Shown piece after piece: positions 46,904 to 58,919 of a DNA stretch of 64,000 nt; positions within the stretch are counted from its first letter, which is position 1; each line of letters opens with the position of its first letter. The DNA is from Humulus lupulus (Eukaryota > Streptophyta > Magnoliopsida > Rosales > Cannabaceae), in assembly GCF_963169125.1 (NCBI RefSeq), contig NC_084795.1, forward strand, positions 138,361,701 to 138,425,700. Reading direction: 5' to 3'. Below the pieces are notes generated by a model. The model was not told the DNA's origin. It saw only the letters and a list, made by a program, of their open reading frames with translations, and searched no databases. Position numbers and translations under genes: made by a program.

Positions 46904-49900
46904 TCATAGATGTTCACCATTCCAAGCTCGTTGAACCAATTCTCCATTCAATATCGCTAGTTTATACACACCAGGTTGAATGATGGATTCAATTTGGTAA
47001 GGTCCCTCCCAATTAGGCCTGAGCATGCCTGTAGAGGGATCTTGTGTGGCCACAAATACACGCATAAGCACAAAATCTCCCAATCCAAAATGTCTGTCTC
47101 GATCCCTCTTATTGAAGTATCTCCTGGCCCTTTGTTGGTATACAACATTTTTAAGCTGGGCTTCTTCTTTTTTTTTCTTCAATTAGATCTAGGGTTTCTT
47201 TGAGCTAAGATTGGTCTGAGGTCTAGTTGTATGCTTCAAATCTGATCGTCAAAATTTCAACCTCAATGGGCAACATTGCTTTGCATCCGTAGGCTAGGGA
47301 GAAAGGGGTATGTCTAGTTGAGGTTCGAGTTGTTGTTCTGTAAGCCCATAGGACTTGTGGTAATTCTTCTGGCCATTTGCTTTTAGCTTCTTCTAGCCTT
47401 TTCTTATTGGAGCTCTTTAGAGTCTTGTTTACAACTTCGACCTGGACATTTTCTTGTGGTTGAGCTCTTAGGAGAAAATCTTAATTATCTTTTTTTTTTT
47501 TTTGCAAAACTGTGTAAACAACTCGCTATCAAACTAGGTTCCATTATCTGAAACTATTTTCCTTGGTACCCCATATCTGCAAATTATATTTTTTTACCAC
47601 AATGTCCAAGAATTTATTCGAGGTGATTGTTGCTAGATGTTCGACATCGATCCATTTGGTGAAGTAATCAACAATAATTACGACATATTTGACTCCCTCT
47701 TTTCCTGTTGGTAGTGATCCTATGAGGTTGATCCCCCATACTGCGAATGGCCATGGGGAGCTCATCATGGTGAGATCGGTTGGTGGAGCTCTAGGTATTG
47801 AGGTGAACCATTGACATTTATCACAGCATTTGATATACTCGAACGATTATGCTTTTACCATAGGCTAGAAGAACCCTTGCCTAATTGCTTTCTTTGATAG
47901 ACTATGCCCTCCTCTGTGATCTCTGCAAAATCCTTCATGGATCTCTTCTAGGATATTTATAGCCTCAGGTGGAGTTACACATCTTAATAATGGCATAGAA
48001 TATCCTCTTCTGTACAATCTCCCCTCGAAGATAGTGTATCTTGGTTTCTTGTACATCAATTTTCTAGCCTCGTTCCGGTCTGCTGAGAGGTTCCCGGTTT
48101 CAAGGTAGTCTATTATGAGAGTCATCTAGGTAGGATATGCCTCTATCATGTCGACGTCAACTTTGTCATGCTCGTTTATGCTCGGTTCTAATAAAACTTC
48201 GATTAGTACCATATTGAGTGTATCAACTTCCTTGGTTGTTGCGAGTCGAGCTAGAGCATCTGCATTCGAAATTTGTTCTTGCAGAAATTTCTCAATCGCA
48301 TAGAATTTGAATTGTCCGACTGCTGCTTTGACTTTCTCCAAGTATGCTGCCATTTTAGTTCCCTGAGCCTGGAATTCTTCTAGTACCTGGTCGACAACCA
48401 ATTGGGAGTCACTATAGTAATGAATGGCTTTTGATTTTGGATCAGAAGCTATTTGAAGTCCTACTAATAATGCCTCGTATTTAGCCTCAAGCCAAACCTT
48501 TAGGTTAAGTGAAACCTGTTTCCTGACAGGGTAATTAGGATAATTCCTGCCCTTGACCCGTTCTCGTTAGAAGAACCATCGACGTAAAGTCTCCGTAGCT
48601 CGCGGGCTGGGGTTACGACTTCCTCGTTGGTGAGTCCAGTGCATTCGACCATGAAATCCATCAAGGCTTGTCCTTTTATCATCATTCTTGGGTGATATGT
48701 GTTCTCGAACTGCCCAAGTTTGACCGCCCATTTAAAAAGTCTTGGATGCTTCAAGTTTCAACAATACTTGCCTCAATGGTTTATCAGTCAACACGTGTAC
48801 GGGGTGTGCTTTGAAGTTGGGTCAGAGTTTTCAGGATGCATGTACTAAGCTCAAGGCTAGCTTTTCCATTAATGGATACCTTGACTCTGCCCCCAGTAAC
48901 CTTTTGCTGACATAATAAACAGGTTTTTGTACTTTTTTATCCTCCCGAACAATTACTAAACTAATTGCATGCTTGGTCATAGCGAGGTACAAGTACAATA
49001 CTTCCCATGTGACTGGTTTGGATAAGATAGGTCGCTCAGTGAGATGTTTTTAAGAGCTTGAAAAGCGAGCTTGCACTCGTCTGACCATTCAATCTATTTT
49101 CCCTCTCTCAAAAGATTAAAGGAGGGAAGGAATCTCTCTATAGATTTCAATATAAATCTACTTAATGCTCCCATTCATCTAGTTAAACTCTGGACATCTT
49201 TATGCTTTTAAGGCGAAGGCATGTCAATTAAAGCCTTTATCTTATCCAGGTTTGCCTCTATGCCCTGAGCATTTACTATACATCCGATAAACTTTCCTGA
49301 AGATACTTCGAATGAGAATTTTTGTGGGTTGAGTCTCATGTTGTACTTTCAGAGTATAGCAAAACACTCGACAAGATCATCAACATGGTTACAATTGTGT
49401 TTGTATTTGACTAGCATATCATCCACATACACTTCCATGTTGTTTCCTATCTGCTCGACAAACATTCTATTAATCAGTCTTTGATATGTGGCCCTGTCAT
49501 GCTTTAGCCCAAAAGGCATCACATTGTAACAATACAACCCTTTATCAATCATGAAGCTCATGTGTTCCTAATCGGGTGCATGCATGGCTATCTGGTTATA
49601 TCCAAAATATGCATCCATGAACGACATGATGTCGTGACCCAAGGTAGCATCAACGTGTTGATCAATTCGAGGCAGGGGAAAATAATATTTTGGACATGCC
49701 TTGTTGAGGTCTGAAGAGTCAATGCAAGTTCTCCACTTGCCATTGGGTTTTGGGACCAAAATTCGGTTGGCTATCCAATCTAGGTAGAAATCATCTCGGA
49801 TAAAATGATTGGCTTTTAGTCTTTCGACCTCCTCTTTCAAGGCCTTCTTCCTCTCGTCATCGATGAGCCTTCTTTTCTGTTGCTTTGGAGGGAAGTTTTT

Positions 49901-50640
49901 TTCGATGTTCAACGTATGGCTTATAATATTGGGGCTGATTCCAATCATATCTGAATGCGACCATGTGAATACATCCTGATTTCCCCTCAGGGAGCGAATT
50001 AATTGCTATCTCGTGTCCTTTGGGAGGTTCTTCCCAATTTTTTACCACATTGGTGGTGTCCTTCTCATCGAGTTGGATGTCTTCGATCTCTTCGATAGGC
50101 CTGAGATCGGCTCTACGCCTATCTACCCTTGGGTTGATCTCTTGTATGGTCTCACTTATTTCCTTAATAATCACCAGTGCCTATGCACTAGTTTGGCCCT
50201 TACCCCTCATCGAGTTACTATAGCATTCTCAGGTGGCTAATTGGTCTCATTTCAATGTCCTTATGCCATTGGGTGTTCGACATTTTACTGCCAAGTTCCT
50301 GACAGATGTAACTACCCCCAGCCCAATCAGGGTTGGTCTCCCGAGCAATACATTATAGGAGGAAGGGGTATCTACCATAATGAACTCAATTATCTTGGTT
50401 ATTGAGACTGGATAGTCTCTCAAGGTCATTGGGAGCGTGATAGACCCCGTATTGGCGATTCCCTCTCCTGAAAATCCATACAACGTTGTTCCACAGGCCT
50501 TCAGGTCTCGAACAAACAATCCCATTTTCTCCAAGGTTTCCTTATAGAGGATGTTGATCGAGCTCTCGTTATGGATCAGGACTCGCACACACTCCTATTG
50601 GTGAGTTGAAAGGTTATGACCAAAGGGTCATTATGAGGAA
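46904..50640 (-). pseudogene. pol: Tat-2 pol remnant
   Basis: Minus strand. Protease (50588-50247) reads VLIHNESSIN where the active Asp-x-Gly is expected, so it is dead. RT (about 49950-49349) has KWRTCIDSSDLNKACP, YCYNVMPFGLKHDRATYQRL and MEVYVDDMLVKY, so the catalytic pair is kept. The RNase H part (about 48754-48126) has RLYVDGSSNENGS and SNADALARLATT. Integrase (48125-47544) has EIHEGFCRDHRGGHSL, then VWGINLIGSLPTGK with Asp changed to Asn. The C-terminal part (47182-46904) has YFNKRDRDRHFGLGDFVLMR and GPYQIESIIQPGVYK. Stops and frameshifts throughout; much more decayed than Tat-1. Confidence 0.88.
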
Positions 50641-53200
50641 ATTGGACATGTGAGACATCCTCTTCGATGAAGGTAATGGGTTGGGACTCAACCCTTTGTT
50701 GTTTCTGAGCTCGTGGTTCAGGCTTATAGGGAGATCCATCCCCTTTTCTGAGCTCCTGGACATACCTCTTTTGGGCATTTCTGTCTGATCCTGCAATGTA
50801 CGGTCCTCCCGCAATTTTTATTACATCCTCTCCATCGATTGGGGGAGTTCGATTATCTTCCCTCGCATGTGGGGCCGTTGATTGCTGGGCAGGTTGGGCC
50901 GTAGCTACCTTTTGTCCAAGCGAAGTTTGGGCTAGATTTCGGTTTCAGACATATTGCCTGAGGTAGCCTCTCGAGATTAATCATTCAATCTCATCTTTTA
51001 ACTATTTGCATTCATTAGTTGTATGACCTATATCCCTGTTAAATCTTCAGAACTTGTTCGAGTCCCTTTTGGATTTCTGGTTTCGCATTGCCTCAAGTCA
51101 CTTGAAAGGGACCTGGTTTTCATTTGCCACAAATATATTTTCCTGATTATCTGTGAGCTTGGTATAAACTGTATAAATGGAGAAGTATTCTTCTCCTTTC
51201 TTTTCCTTACCCCCGTCAGCCTCTGAGTTACTCCCTTCATTCTTCTTTCTCTTAGAAGGGTTGTCTCCTAAGGGTCGCACTGAGGTGGGTGTAGCCAAGG
51301 TGATGGCTGAGTTAACGTTTGTCGTTGTAGTTATTATGGGCAGAGGAGTTAGTTTGATTGCCAACCTTGCCTCTTCTACAATGACAAACATCTGAGCCCG
51401 AGTATTGACTTCTACTAACGACCTCACAGTCTTCCTCTGCATGTCTTCCCAAATAGGACTCCCTGGAAATACTCCAGCTCGTACTACCATGAGATGACCA
51501 CTGTCGTTGACATTGTGAGCTCACACCACTTCTATATTCAACCTTGCCAGGTAGCCTTTTAGTGACTCACTCGGCTGCTGCCTGACATTAGTCAAGGCAG
51601 ATGCCTCAGGCTTGGTGTTTTTCACTACTTGGAACTGCTTTTTGAATTCCCTAGACAGTTGTTCCTATGATGAGATCGAATGTCTTCGGCATTTGTCGAA
51701 CCAATTCTTTGCTGGTCCAGTGAGTGTGTTTGGGAAAAGCATACACTTGAGCTCATATCCGATGTTACTAGCCCACATTACCGTATAGAATGTACTCATG
51801 TGGCTGCCTGGGTTGGTAGTCCCATCGTAGGGTGCCACGTGGGGTATTTTGAAACCGTTAGGAAACATTGTATTGGAGATAATAAGGGCAAAAGACTCGA
51901 GTCCCTCGTTGAAATCATAAGCCTTTTCTTTATTTTTCCCTTCTTGAAGGAGCCTAAATGCCTCCTCCAGCTAGTTGATCTTCTCTTGGACCAAATCCAT
52001 CGGAGGGGGAGCCTGCACTATTGGCAGCTATTTATTGTTTTTGAGAACTCCAACTCCTAGCCACAACATAGGGTTATATTGATTTCCATATACTAGTTGT
52101 AGGGGCTCTCTCTGGGTATTTGAGTTTGTTCGCATGTCTGGGTTTTGCTGATTAGATTGCCCCCAGTTTTGATTTAGGTGATCTCAAAGATCAGGATACT
52201 CATTCTGATAATTCTCATAATTTCTAGGCTCAGTGTTATACACACTCATCGACCTGCTGTAATCCTGACTTCCACTAAGGAAGTTGACATTCCTTTCTAG
52301 CTGTTGTTGTTGTGGGGAGCGATTACGAGGTGGGTTTTCCACATGTACCCTCATTTTGGTCATTCGTGACCTTGACATATGACTCCATGATGGCTGGGGT
52401 TGTCTATGTTCCTGATGAGCTTCCTGTGGGGCCTCGCGTTCACCCCTGTGTTTGGGTCGAGCCCAATGGCTCCTGTCTCGACTCCCACTTCGAGAAGAAC
52501 TCTAAGGTGCCATGTATCCTGCTCTGTTCCCATTGGGAACTTGTTGGGATACACCCTGTGCCGGAGAGGGAGGATGCCTAATTTGCAAGGTTGGTAGCCT
52601 CCCATTATTCGGCCTGGCAGGCTTTAGGTTAGACCGAGCAGGTTCTGGGTTATTCCTAGTAGACTCTGGGTTATCACTCCAAGCTATCAAGGGAGCCCGG
52701 TTATTCCCAGGTTCTGTAGGAACACTCCACGTTGGGTTGTTTCGAACAAGGTTTTGAGAAGTCTCCCCAGGCTGATTTTTTCTAGTATTTTTCCTAGGCC
52801 TCGGTTGAGCCTACTGGGTCCTTTATTCGGCCATCCTGGAGGCTGTACTCCCCCAAGATCATCCCCTAATCCTCCAAGGTGGTGCCTGGACTTTGGCAGC
52901 TCACCTTGTCATCTCCTCATTTAGTCGTGTAGCTTCAGCTAGCTGTTCACGCAACCTACGATTTTCGAGCTCCACTATTGGCACGTACCTTTTAGGATTA
53001 TAGTATAAATCCCTGTCAGGCCTAGGATTTTGACTAGGCCGTCTTCTAGAAGACGATGAGGCACTCCCCTCACCGAGGCTCTGGTCGACGATGGGTTGTT
53101 TACTAGGATTTCGAGGATGGTCCCCAATTCGTGGTGTACACTCCTCAGAGATTTGAGGTAACGGTTGCCCACTAGTTCCAGGGATGTTCAGGATGGCCAT
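50641..53200 (-). pseudogene. gag: Tat-2 gag remnant
   Basis: The N terminus at 53200 (MAILNIPGTSGQPLPQ) is followed by a helix (VELENRRLREQLAEATRLNE) placed as in Tat-1. Next come Arg/Pro/Asn-rich linkers with a Gln run (52330-52300). The capsid-like domain (51868-51540) has FKIPHVAPYDGTTNPGSHM and TGPAKNWFDKCRRHSISS. A decayed zinc-knuckle-like IGHTTNEC lies near 51020. At least five stops. ORFs on the plus strand here are shadows. Confidence 0.82.
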
Positions 53201-53252
53201 TGTTGTTACGCATGAGGTTTTATACTAAATAGTAGGAAGAAATTCTTAATGT

Positions 53253-53270
53253 TCTCAATGAAAGCACCAA
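53253..53270 (-). other. PBS-like motif of Tat-2
   Basis: Minus strand TTGGTGCTTTCATTGAGA, two bases inside the 5' LTR. The same motif family is found in Tat-1 and Tat-3. Confidence 0.75.
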
Positions 53271-53272
53271 AC

Positions 53273-54001
53273 TGTTGACGATGTTTTTCATTAACTTAAT
53301 TATGTAGAGCAGTGAACAATTTATTAGGAAGAATAGAAAAGAAATATATTTTTTTACGTGATTCAGCAGTTAAAATCTCCCTACGTCCACGAGTACCTTT
53401 TATTATGAACTCTTTGCAAAAGCTTCAAGTGAAGGCCATTTTTTTCGAGTCTTTCCCAGCACAAAATTGTGCGTGCCTCCAAATGACTATATCCAGGTTA
53501 TTTATAGACCTGGTTATAAAAATATTTTCCCCCTAATTTAGGGAATTTACATCATATATTGAAATTCAAATAAATATTTGAATAATAATAATAATACAAC
53601 TTAAATGCATTATTTAAATAAAGATCCCATTAAATTACAGATTTGACACACAGTCTTAACTAATCCCAAAGGAATAGGGATTTCCTAATAATTTTTCTGT
53701 GTGGTAAACGCGTCATCGAGCCTGAAAATTGCTTCAACGCACTTTTGAGATCACTCATAGCCTCAAGCTCATCATTCTAGTTGTCGCCACTTCCTCACTC
53801 GCTAAGTCTGTCGAGCTCATCCCTCTGAGAAGGTTAAAAGCTTCAAGCCTGCAACTCATGCTCTAACAATGATGACGTGGCTATGACATTCCATGATAAT
53901 TTGCACAAGTATAATGTGGAAATTCATTTATTTCGAGCCCATGCCTTTACGAGCCAACATTTCAAGGTTGTTCACCTAATCTCGAAATTTTGGGTGTAAC
54001 A
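53273..54001 (-). mobile_element. Tat-2 right (5') LTR, 729 bp
   Basis: TGTTGACG...GTGTAACA. It aligns with the two halves of the left LTR. TATA-like box on minus at about 53499-53507. Confidence 0.9.
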
Positions 54002-54021
54002 AGGAGTTTTGGGACATTACA
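54002..54021 (-). mobile_element. Solo LTR A0, last 20 bases
   Basis: AGGAGTTTTGGGACATTACA matches the ends of the other family LTRs (AATTTGGGACGTTACA). It is followed by the TSD ATGTT (54022-54026). Confidence 0.78.
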
Positions 54022-54026
54022 ATGTT

Positions 54027-54740
54027 GATGCTCGGTTCCCCATTTTTAATGGTATGCATGTTTAAGGGTACCTGTTAGCCCCAAATTATTTTGGTGACTC
54101 CCAAGTTGACTTCTAGGGTTAACTTTGTTGTATTTTCAGCTACCTTGCAGGTTGATAATATCATTGGCTATTACCTCCGTGAGTTGAATTGCCATTCACA
54201 TTGTGATTATAATTGTATTTTTTCATGCATCTTTTGTTGTAATTAATTGTGTATGCATTCAAGCATTGCATGAAATTTACTTACTGGGAGTTAGCTCATT
54301 ATTTTGTTGTTTCCCTCTTTTTCAGGTGTGGCTTGATGCTTGGACATCTTGTGCGCTCCGAACTCAGTAGCAAAGACTTTTATGAATAAGATATTCAGAA
54401 GTTCAATATTATTGTATAGGATTAGTTTAATTCGACTTTGTAAATAACCAAGTGTTATTAAAGTTAATTTTTTTTTTATTTTCTGCATTGTAATAGACTT
54501 TGAGTTATGGTTTTAGTGTTAGATGACTGACATATTTGTAGGATTTGTTCTATGAGTGTGTGGCAGACGTACCCGATGTAGCGGTTGGTCGTAGATTCTC
54601 ACTTCCCCTTCTACTTGTCAGATATTGATGCAAGACTACTGGGGAGATGAGAGGCTAATAGAAGAAGACCTATTTTTCAAACTCTAGTCCCTGTACCAAC
54701 CCCTATTACTACTCCACCAAGGCACAGGACTTCATGATGT
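54027..54740. other. Continuation of the old repeat DNA of 4831-9250
   Basis: Resumes after the nest. AT-rich, with a CTCTTTTTCAGG tract (about 54315) such as ends LTR introns or leaders. No gene seen. The ORF at 54291-54488 is a chance frame. Confidence 0.4.
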
Positions 54741-56062
54741 AAAATTCCCATGGCCAGCGTAAAGCAAGTGGCCCAGAGAAAGAAAAAAGACCCCCACGTT
54801 GGTCGACATGCGGCCTACTAGCAAACCCTCAACAAACTAAAGAAGAAGTTTCTAAGCTAGTACTCACCAAAGCTGTTTTTGAGGTTGGCATCCAAAAGGA
54901 TCACATCCTGTGGTATATAGCCCCACCCAGCGTTCTCTCAAGCAAGATGGTGGCCAAATATCCAAAAAAGTATGGGCTCCACGGAATAACCCTGTGCAAG
55001 CCTTCTCGCGACCAGAGGGCTAATGTTCTTGGAGGCGCTTATAGGGCCTGGTTGAGGTACAACATCGAGGCAGGATCCACCCTTCTCCTCCATGATTACT
55101 TCAAAGGGGTAGCTAACTATTTTGACATAGCTTCCTTTCAAATCACCCTAAATAGGTATAGAGTTTTATCTTCACACTATATATTATATCATCTTAGGAG
55201 ATGGCCCGCTCCTACTCAACATGAGATCAATTACTTGTTTGCTCTCAAGTTGAACCCAAACCATAACAACACTGGGTTCTTTCATTTTTATCATTAAGAA
55301 AACTTTCACGCCTTCTTGAAAGATACTACGTAGAAATCCAATGTGGAAAAATTACTATCAAGAGTATTTCCTCACGACCGATCTGGTCGCGAACAACCTG
55401 TTTTTCACCTGGGGAGGAAATTTTCTTTTAATATGATCTTTTGTACTTTTGGTTGAATCTTTCTTTATCTCACATGTCTCCTCAACACCTATGTATAATT
55501 TAGGCCCATGGCATCGACCAATGCCTACCAAAGCAATGATCGACAAGGCTGACATTCTGGCCAACCTCACACACAAAGAGAAAAGCTACAAGCACTTGGT
55601 AATCGTATCTAATCTTCGGTTGGTTAGACTTTTCCAACCCACCATGATGCAAAAGAGTCAACCATATAGAGTGTCACTGGTGAAGGAACAAACGACCAGC
55701 TCCCCATGGAGCAGCGTTAAGACGTTTCATAACCCTTCAGGCATCAGGCTACTTGGGTTAACATCAGGGAACCAAGAGAAATTACCCGACCAGCACCAAT
55801 CCCTCCTTCTCACGGCAAGTGTAAACATAAAATGTCTGTGCACCCTGGTCGGGTGGAATATTCCTCGTCGGAGGATGAAAATGGTATAAATTTCACCTCT
55901 TCATTACTTGAACTATTGCCTATCCCTACCAATATATTAGATAGGGATGGAAATTTTATTCCAAAGAATAGTAGATATTATTTAGATTTCTTTGAAGCAT
56001 ATAATGCATATTTTAGCAGTAGCAATAACTTGGATAATGTAGCAACCAACATATTCAGGTAT
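54741..56062 (+). pseudogene. Third antisense-type ORF remnant (Tat-4)
   Basis: The PF04195-like region (54947-55297) has YGLHGITLCKPSRDQRANVL, FKGVANYFDIASFQITLNRY, PTQHEINYLFALKLNPN and NNTGFFHFYH, the same plan as exon 1 of the Tat-1 aORF. After an intron-like stretch with a TATAATTTAG acceptor (about 55503), a second block reads GPWHRPMPTKAMIDKADI, like the start of exon 2 in Tat-1. The gene is then cut at 56062 by an LTR. Stops and frame changes before 54947 make the start unclear. No adjoining gag-pol was found. Function unknown. Confidence 0.6.
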
Positions 56063-57030
56063 TATTGACGCGATTTTTCACCAACAGTGGACTAAGAAGT
56101 CTGAAACAAATAATTAGGCTTTTTGGTAAACAGTAAGTAAATATCATATAAGAATTTTTATGTGGTTCGGTGATTCAAATTCATCTAGTCCACGAGAACT
56201 ATCTAAGAATGTCGACTTAAGCATACAAATCAATGATAGAAATCATCATGAAGACTAGTAGTATGATTCATTATGGCATGAAAAGAGATGGAAACTCACA
56301 TGTTATGATGAATGCTTGAAGGAAGTAGAGAAATTCTTGTGATGGTCTTTAAGATAAAATGTAACCTAGACCTTCAAATCAAGGAAAAATTGTCTTAATA
56401 ATGAGAATAAAGATTGATAAAAATTGTAAAGATCACATCAACACTTACCAGTTTTAGTGATTATTTGGAGGAATCAGAGAACGCTTGCTATGAACCAACG
56501 TTCTAGAAAAGAAAGAACGGCAAGCCTTCTCTCAACCTTATCCATATTTCCAAAGAAGCTTGCCTAGGTGTCAGCGCAGCTTGGAGATGGATGTATAGCC
56601 AAAATAGTGAAAATGATACTGTCTTTAAGGACTAGCCAGCAGAGGCGCGACCTTCGGTCTATACTGATTAGAAGGGAAGTTGTTCGCAAAATAAATGAGC
56701 CTTGTGCAGGCATAAAAACTAACGTGAGGGGTAAATGTTATACCAATTTTTGGACATGGTGACATGTCAAAGAATAATGATAACTAGGTTCTAAGACTGG
56801 CCCACCAGGTTAAATACTTGAGCTCTAGTCATAGGCACTAGGCGTAAGACCCTAGTCACGGGCTCCAACTATCAAGCCATGTTTCCACTTGACTTCCAGC
56901 ATGATCACTACTCGTGTTGATCGATTAAGAACACATCGTGCAAGACTCGTTCGCTATTAGATTATTATCACAAGTGTCCTTTAAGAAGACCATGGTTGCC
57001 CATAATGGTGATCGCTGGTGACATGAGATA
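56063..57030 (-). mobile_element. Tat-like LTR (Tat-4/5), about 0.97 kb
   Basis: Opens TATTGACGCGATTTTTCACC, close to the Tat-1 LTR start (TGTTGACGCGGTTCTTCACC) with its TG mutated. A TTTCCCCCCTTT tract at 57032-57043 is PPT-like for a minus-strand element, so this would be a 3' LTR. The right boundary and a TSD are not certain. No gene; the ORF at 56568-56762 is weak. Confidence 0.5.
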
Positions 57031-57261
57031 ATTTCCCCCCTTTGATGCGTTAGGATTGGTTAAATACATAGTGAATTAGTTATGCACAAAAAGGTGCAAA
57101 AACCATAATGGTTTCACTAAAGTCAACATGAGCAGGTTGACTTTTATTGTAGGAGTATAAAAATTATATTTTTTTTTTGTTTCAAATTGTTTCTTTGGAG
57201 TATATAAGAGTACCTAAAACGTTTGGAGGCATTTAGAGGTTTTTGAGTCGATGTATGGGGT

Positions 57262-57402
57262 CAAAAGTCAGTGGCAGTGGCGTTGCATCGTCAGTTGAGA
57301 GGAGATACATCGCATGTCTCTTGAAAGCACAGACAGGCAATGCATAGCCTGCAGGAGGGCAATGCATCACCTACATGCAGACGATGCATCACGTGGGTTG
57401 TC
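57262..57402. repeat. Short dispersed-tandem GCATC motifs
   Basis: Five variants of TTGCATCG / ATACATCGC / AATGCATAGC / AATGCATCAC / GATGCATCAC at roughly 25-35 bp spacing. Confidence 0.5.
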
Positions 57403-57529
57403 CGAATAGTTATGTGTTATTGGTTCTAAAACATTTTTTAAAATGCTCTAATCTCATTGGTTAACACCAATGACAGTTCCTACACTATTTATGGGGTTCA
57501 TTTAAGATTTTGAAGAATTGGTCACTCTC

Positions 57530-57557
57530 CACTCTCTCTCTCTCTCTCTCTCTCTCT
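57530..57557. repeat. (CT)n microsatellite
   Basis: About 14 CT units in a transcribed-leader-like position. Confidence 0.9.
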
Positions 57558-57949
57558 TACTCACAAATATTACTAGTTTTCTCCAAGATCTTCATCAAGA
57601 AAACTTGACTTGTTTGAAGACCAAGGCTTGTTAATCCCAAACTCATTCCACTATTATAGTAGCTTCAAGCAATCTCTCATGGGAGGCTAGGAATAGAGTT
57701 TTTTAGGCAACAATTCTATTTGTGCCAACCCTTTTGTCATCCCCATTGATTTATTACATAATGTCTTAAATTATGATTTTATGTAACTACGGTTTCTATC
57801 TTCAAATGTCATATCTTCCTCTTGATTTAATTTGCATTATTATTTTATTTTTTATGTGGTTATATTATGTTTAATTCTTTTTGAATTACAATATTATTTT
57901 GTGAACATAAGCTATACTCCAAACATGATGCCTAAAGGCCAATCTCTGA

Positions 57950-58190
57950 GTGTCATTTAATAAACTTAGTCACATGATGTTGTTCTCGGTTGTTTGGAGG
58001 GAGTACAAAAGTTTCATAAAAGTATCATGTTTGTGTGTGTTTTGTTTTGTAAACTCATTCTGCTTTGTAGGGGGGGTATTTCATTTTGTGCTTATTGTTT
58101 TTGTTTTGTTACTAACCATGTTTTGTGCATGAACTTTTAAGAAATTGTAATCGAGTATTTGATCAGAAAAAAAATGTCAAAGGGAGAGAT
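57950..58190 (+). mobile_element. SIRE-like Ty1-copia 3' internal end with PPT
   Basis: T/G-rich stretch ending GTCAAAGGGAGAGAT (58176-58190), which matches the GTCAAAGGGGGAGATTG hallmark before SIRE-type 3' LTRs. The short frame at 57950-58132 is hydrophobic and not recognisable. Confidence 0.55.
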
Positions 58191-58919
58191 TGTAAAACCT
58201 GAAATTGACATCCCTTTAAAATGATAATTTTTCTCAAAAGTTTTTCATAAAAATTGGTAAATTTGATGGATAATATTAGGATCTAGAGAATTGGTAAATC
58301 TGATGAATCAGATCTGGTTACACTGCCTTGTGGTCTATGCATTTTTTTATTACTTAAAATAATATTTTGTGAATAATAAAATACAAGAATGTATTTGGTA
58401 TGTAGTTTTCCACTCATTTATTAAATTATATATTGTGGTTTCCTTTTCAGGGAATTTTTTTTGGGTAAGTGCACAAAAAAAAACTTTGTTACCTTATTTA
58501 TCTTTTTGTGATCTTGGTCAAAGCTTGAATCTCAAGAAATCTTAGAAATCATATTATATAAATTGTTTATAGATATTGTTTTATGTTTCCTTAACTTTTC
58601 GCAAAAGATGAATAAAATGGGAAAGCTTTGAGAATTGATTCTTTTATTTATTCCTAGCACTAATATATTGATTTACATATTAAAGTGAGTAAAACGAACC
58701 TGAACACACTCATGAGATTCTGTCCAGACGGATAATCAAGTTGATCTAGCATATTGATTTTTCTGACTTACCAAATCAATTTCAAAATGGAAAGTTTTTC
58801 TTTTGTATTTATCTTTTAGAGAATTTTATATCATGTGACAAAAAAGCCATTTTTTTTACTTTCGTATTGACACACAGGTTTTTAAACAATTTTCATCATT
58901 TTTTTAATTACACATTTAC

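Larger units (their letters stand above)
11493..54001 (-). mobile_element. Tat-2: old Tat-lineage gypsy element, host of the nest
   Basis: Read on the minus strand, Tat-2's own sequence is 5' LTR (54001-53273), PBS (53270-53253), gag-pol (about 53200-46904), 3' internal region, antisense ORF remnant (about 32381-33620 on plus), PPT (31423-31416), then the 3' LTR split into 31412-30842 and 11647-11493. The two LTRs (729 bp and 726 bp after removing the insert) share their whole plan but differ at many positions. Two later insertions sit inside it: Tekay (11648-30836) and Tat-1 (33884-46255). Flanking 5-mers (ATCAA and AGGAG) do not match well, so its own target duplication is no longer clear. 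Key catalytic residues are lost, which fits an old, dead copy. Confidence 0.85.
57044..57950 (+). other. Probable LTR fragment, plus sense
   Basis: Shows TATA-like GAGTATATAAGAG (about 57198-57210), repeated 'gatgcatc' motifs (57262-57402), a (CT)n tract (57530-57557) and a leader-like stretch after it. This resembles copia LTR promoters with leader. No protein gene seen. Confidence 0.4.
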
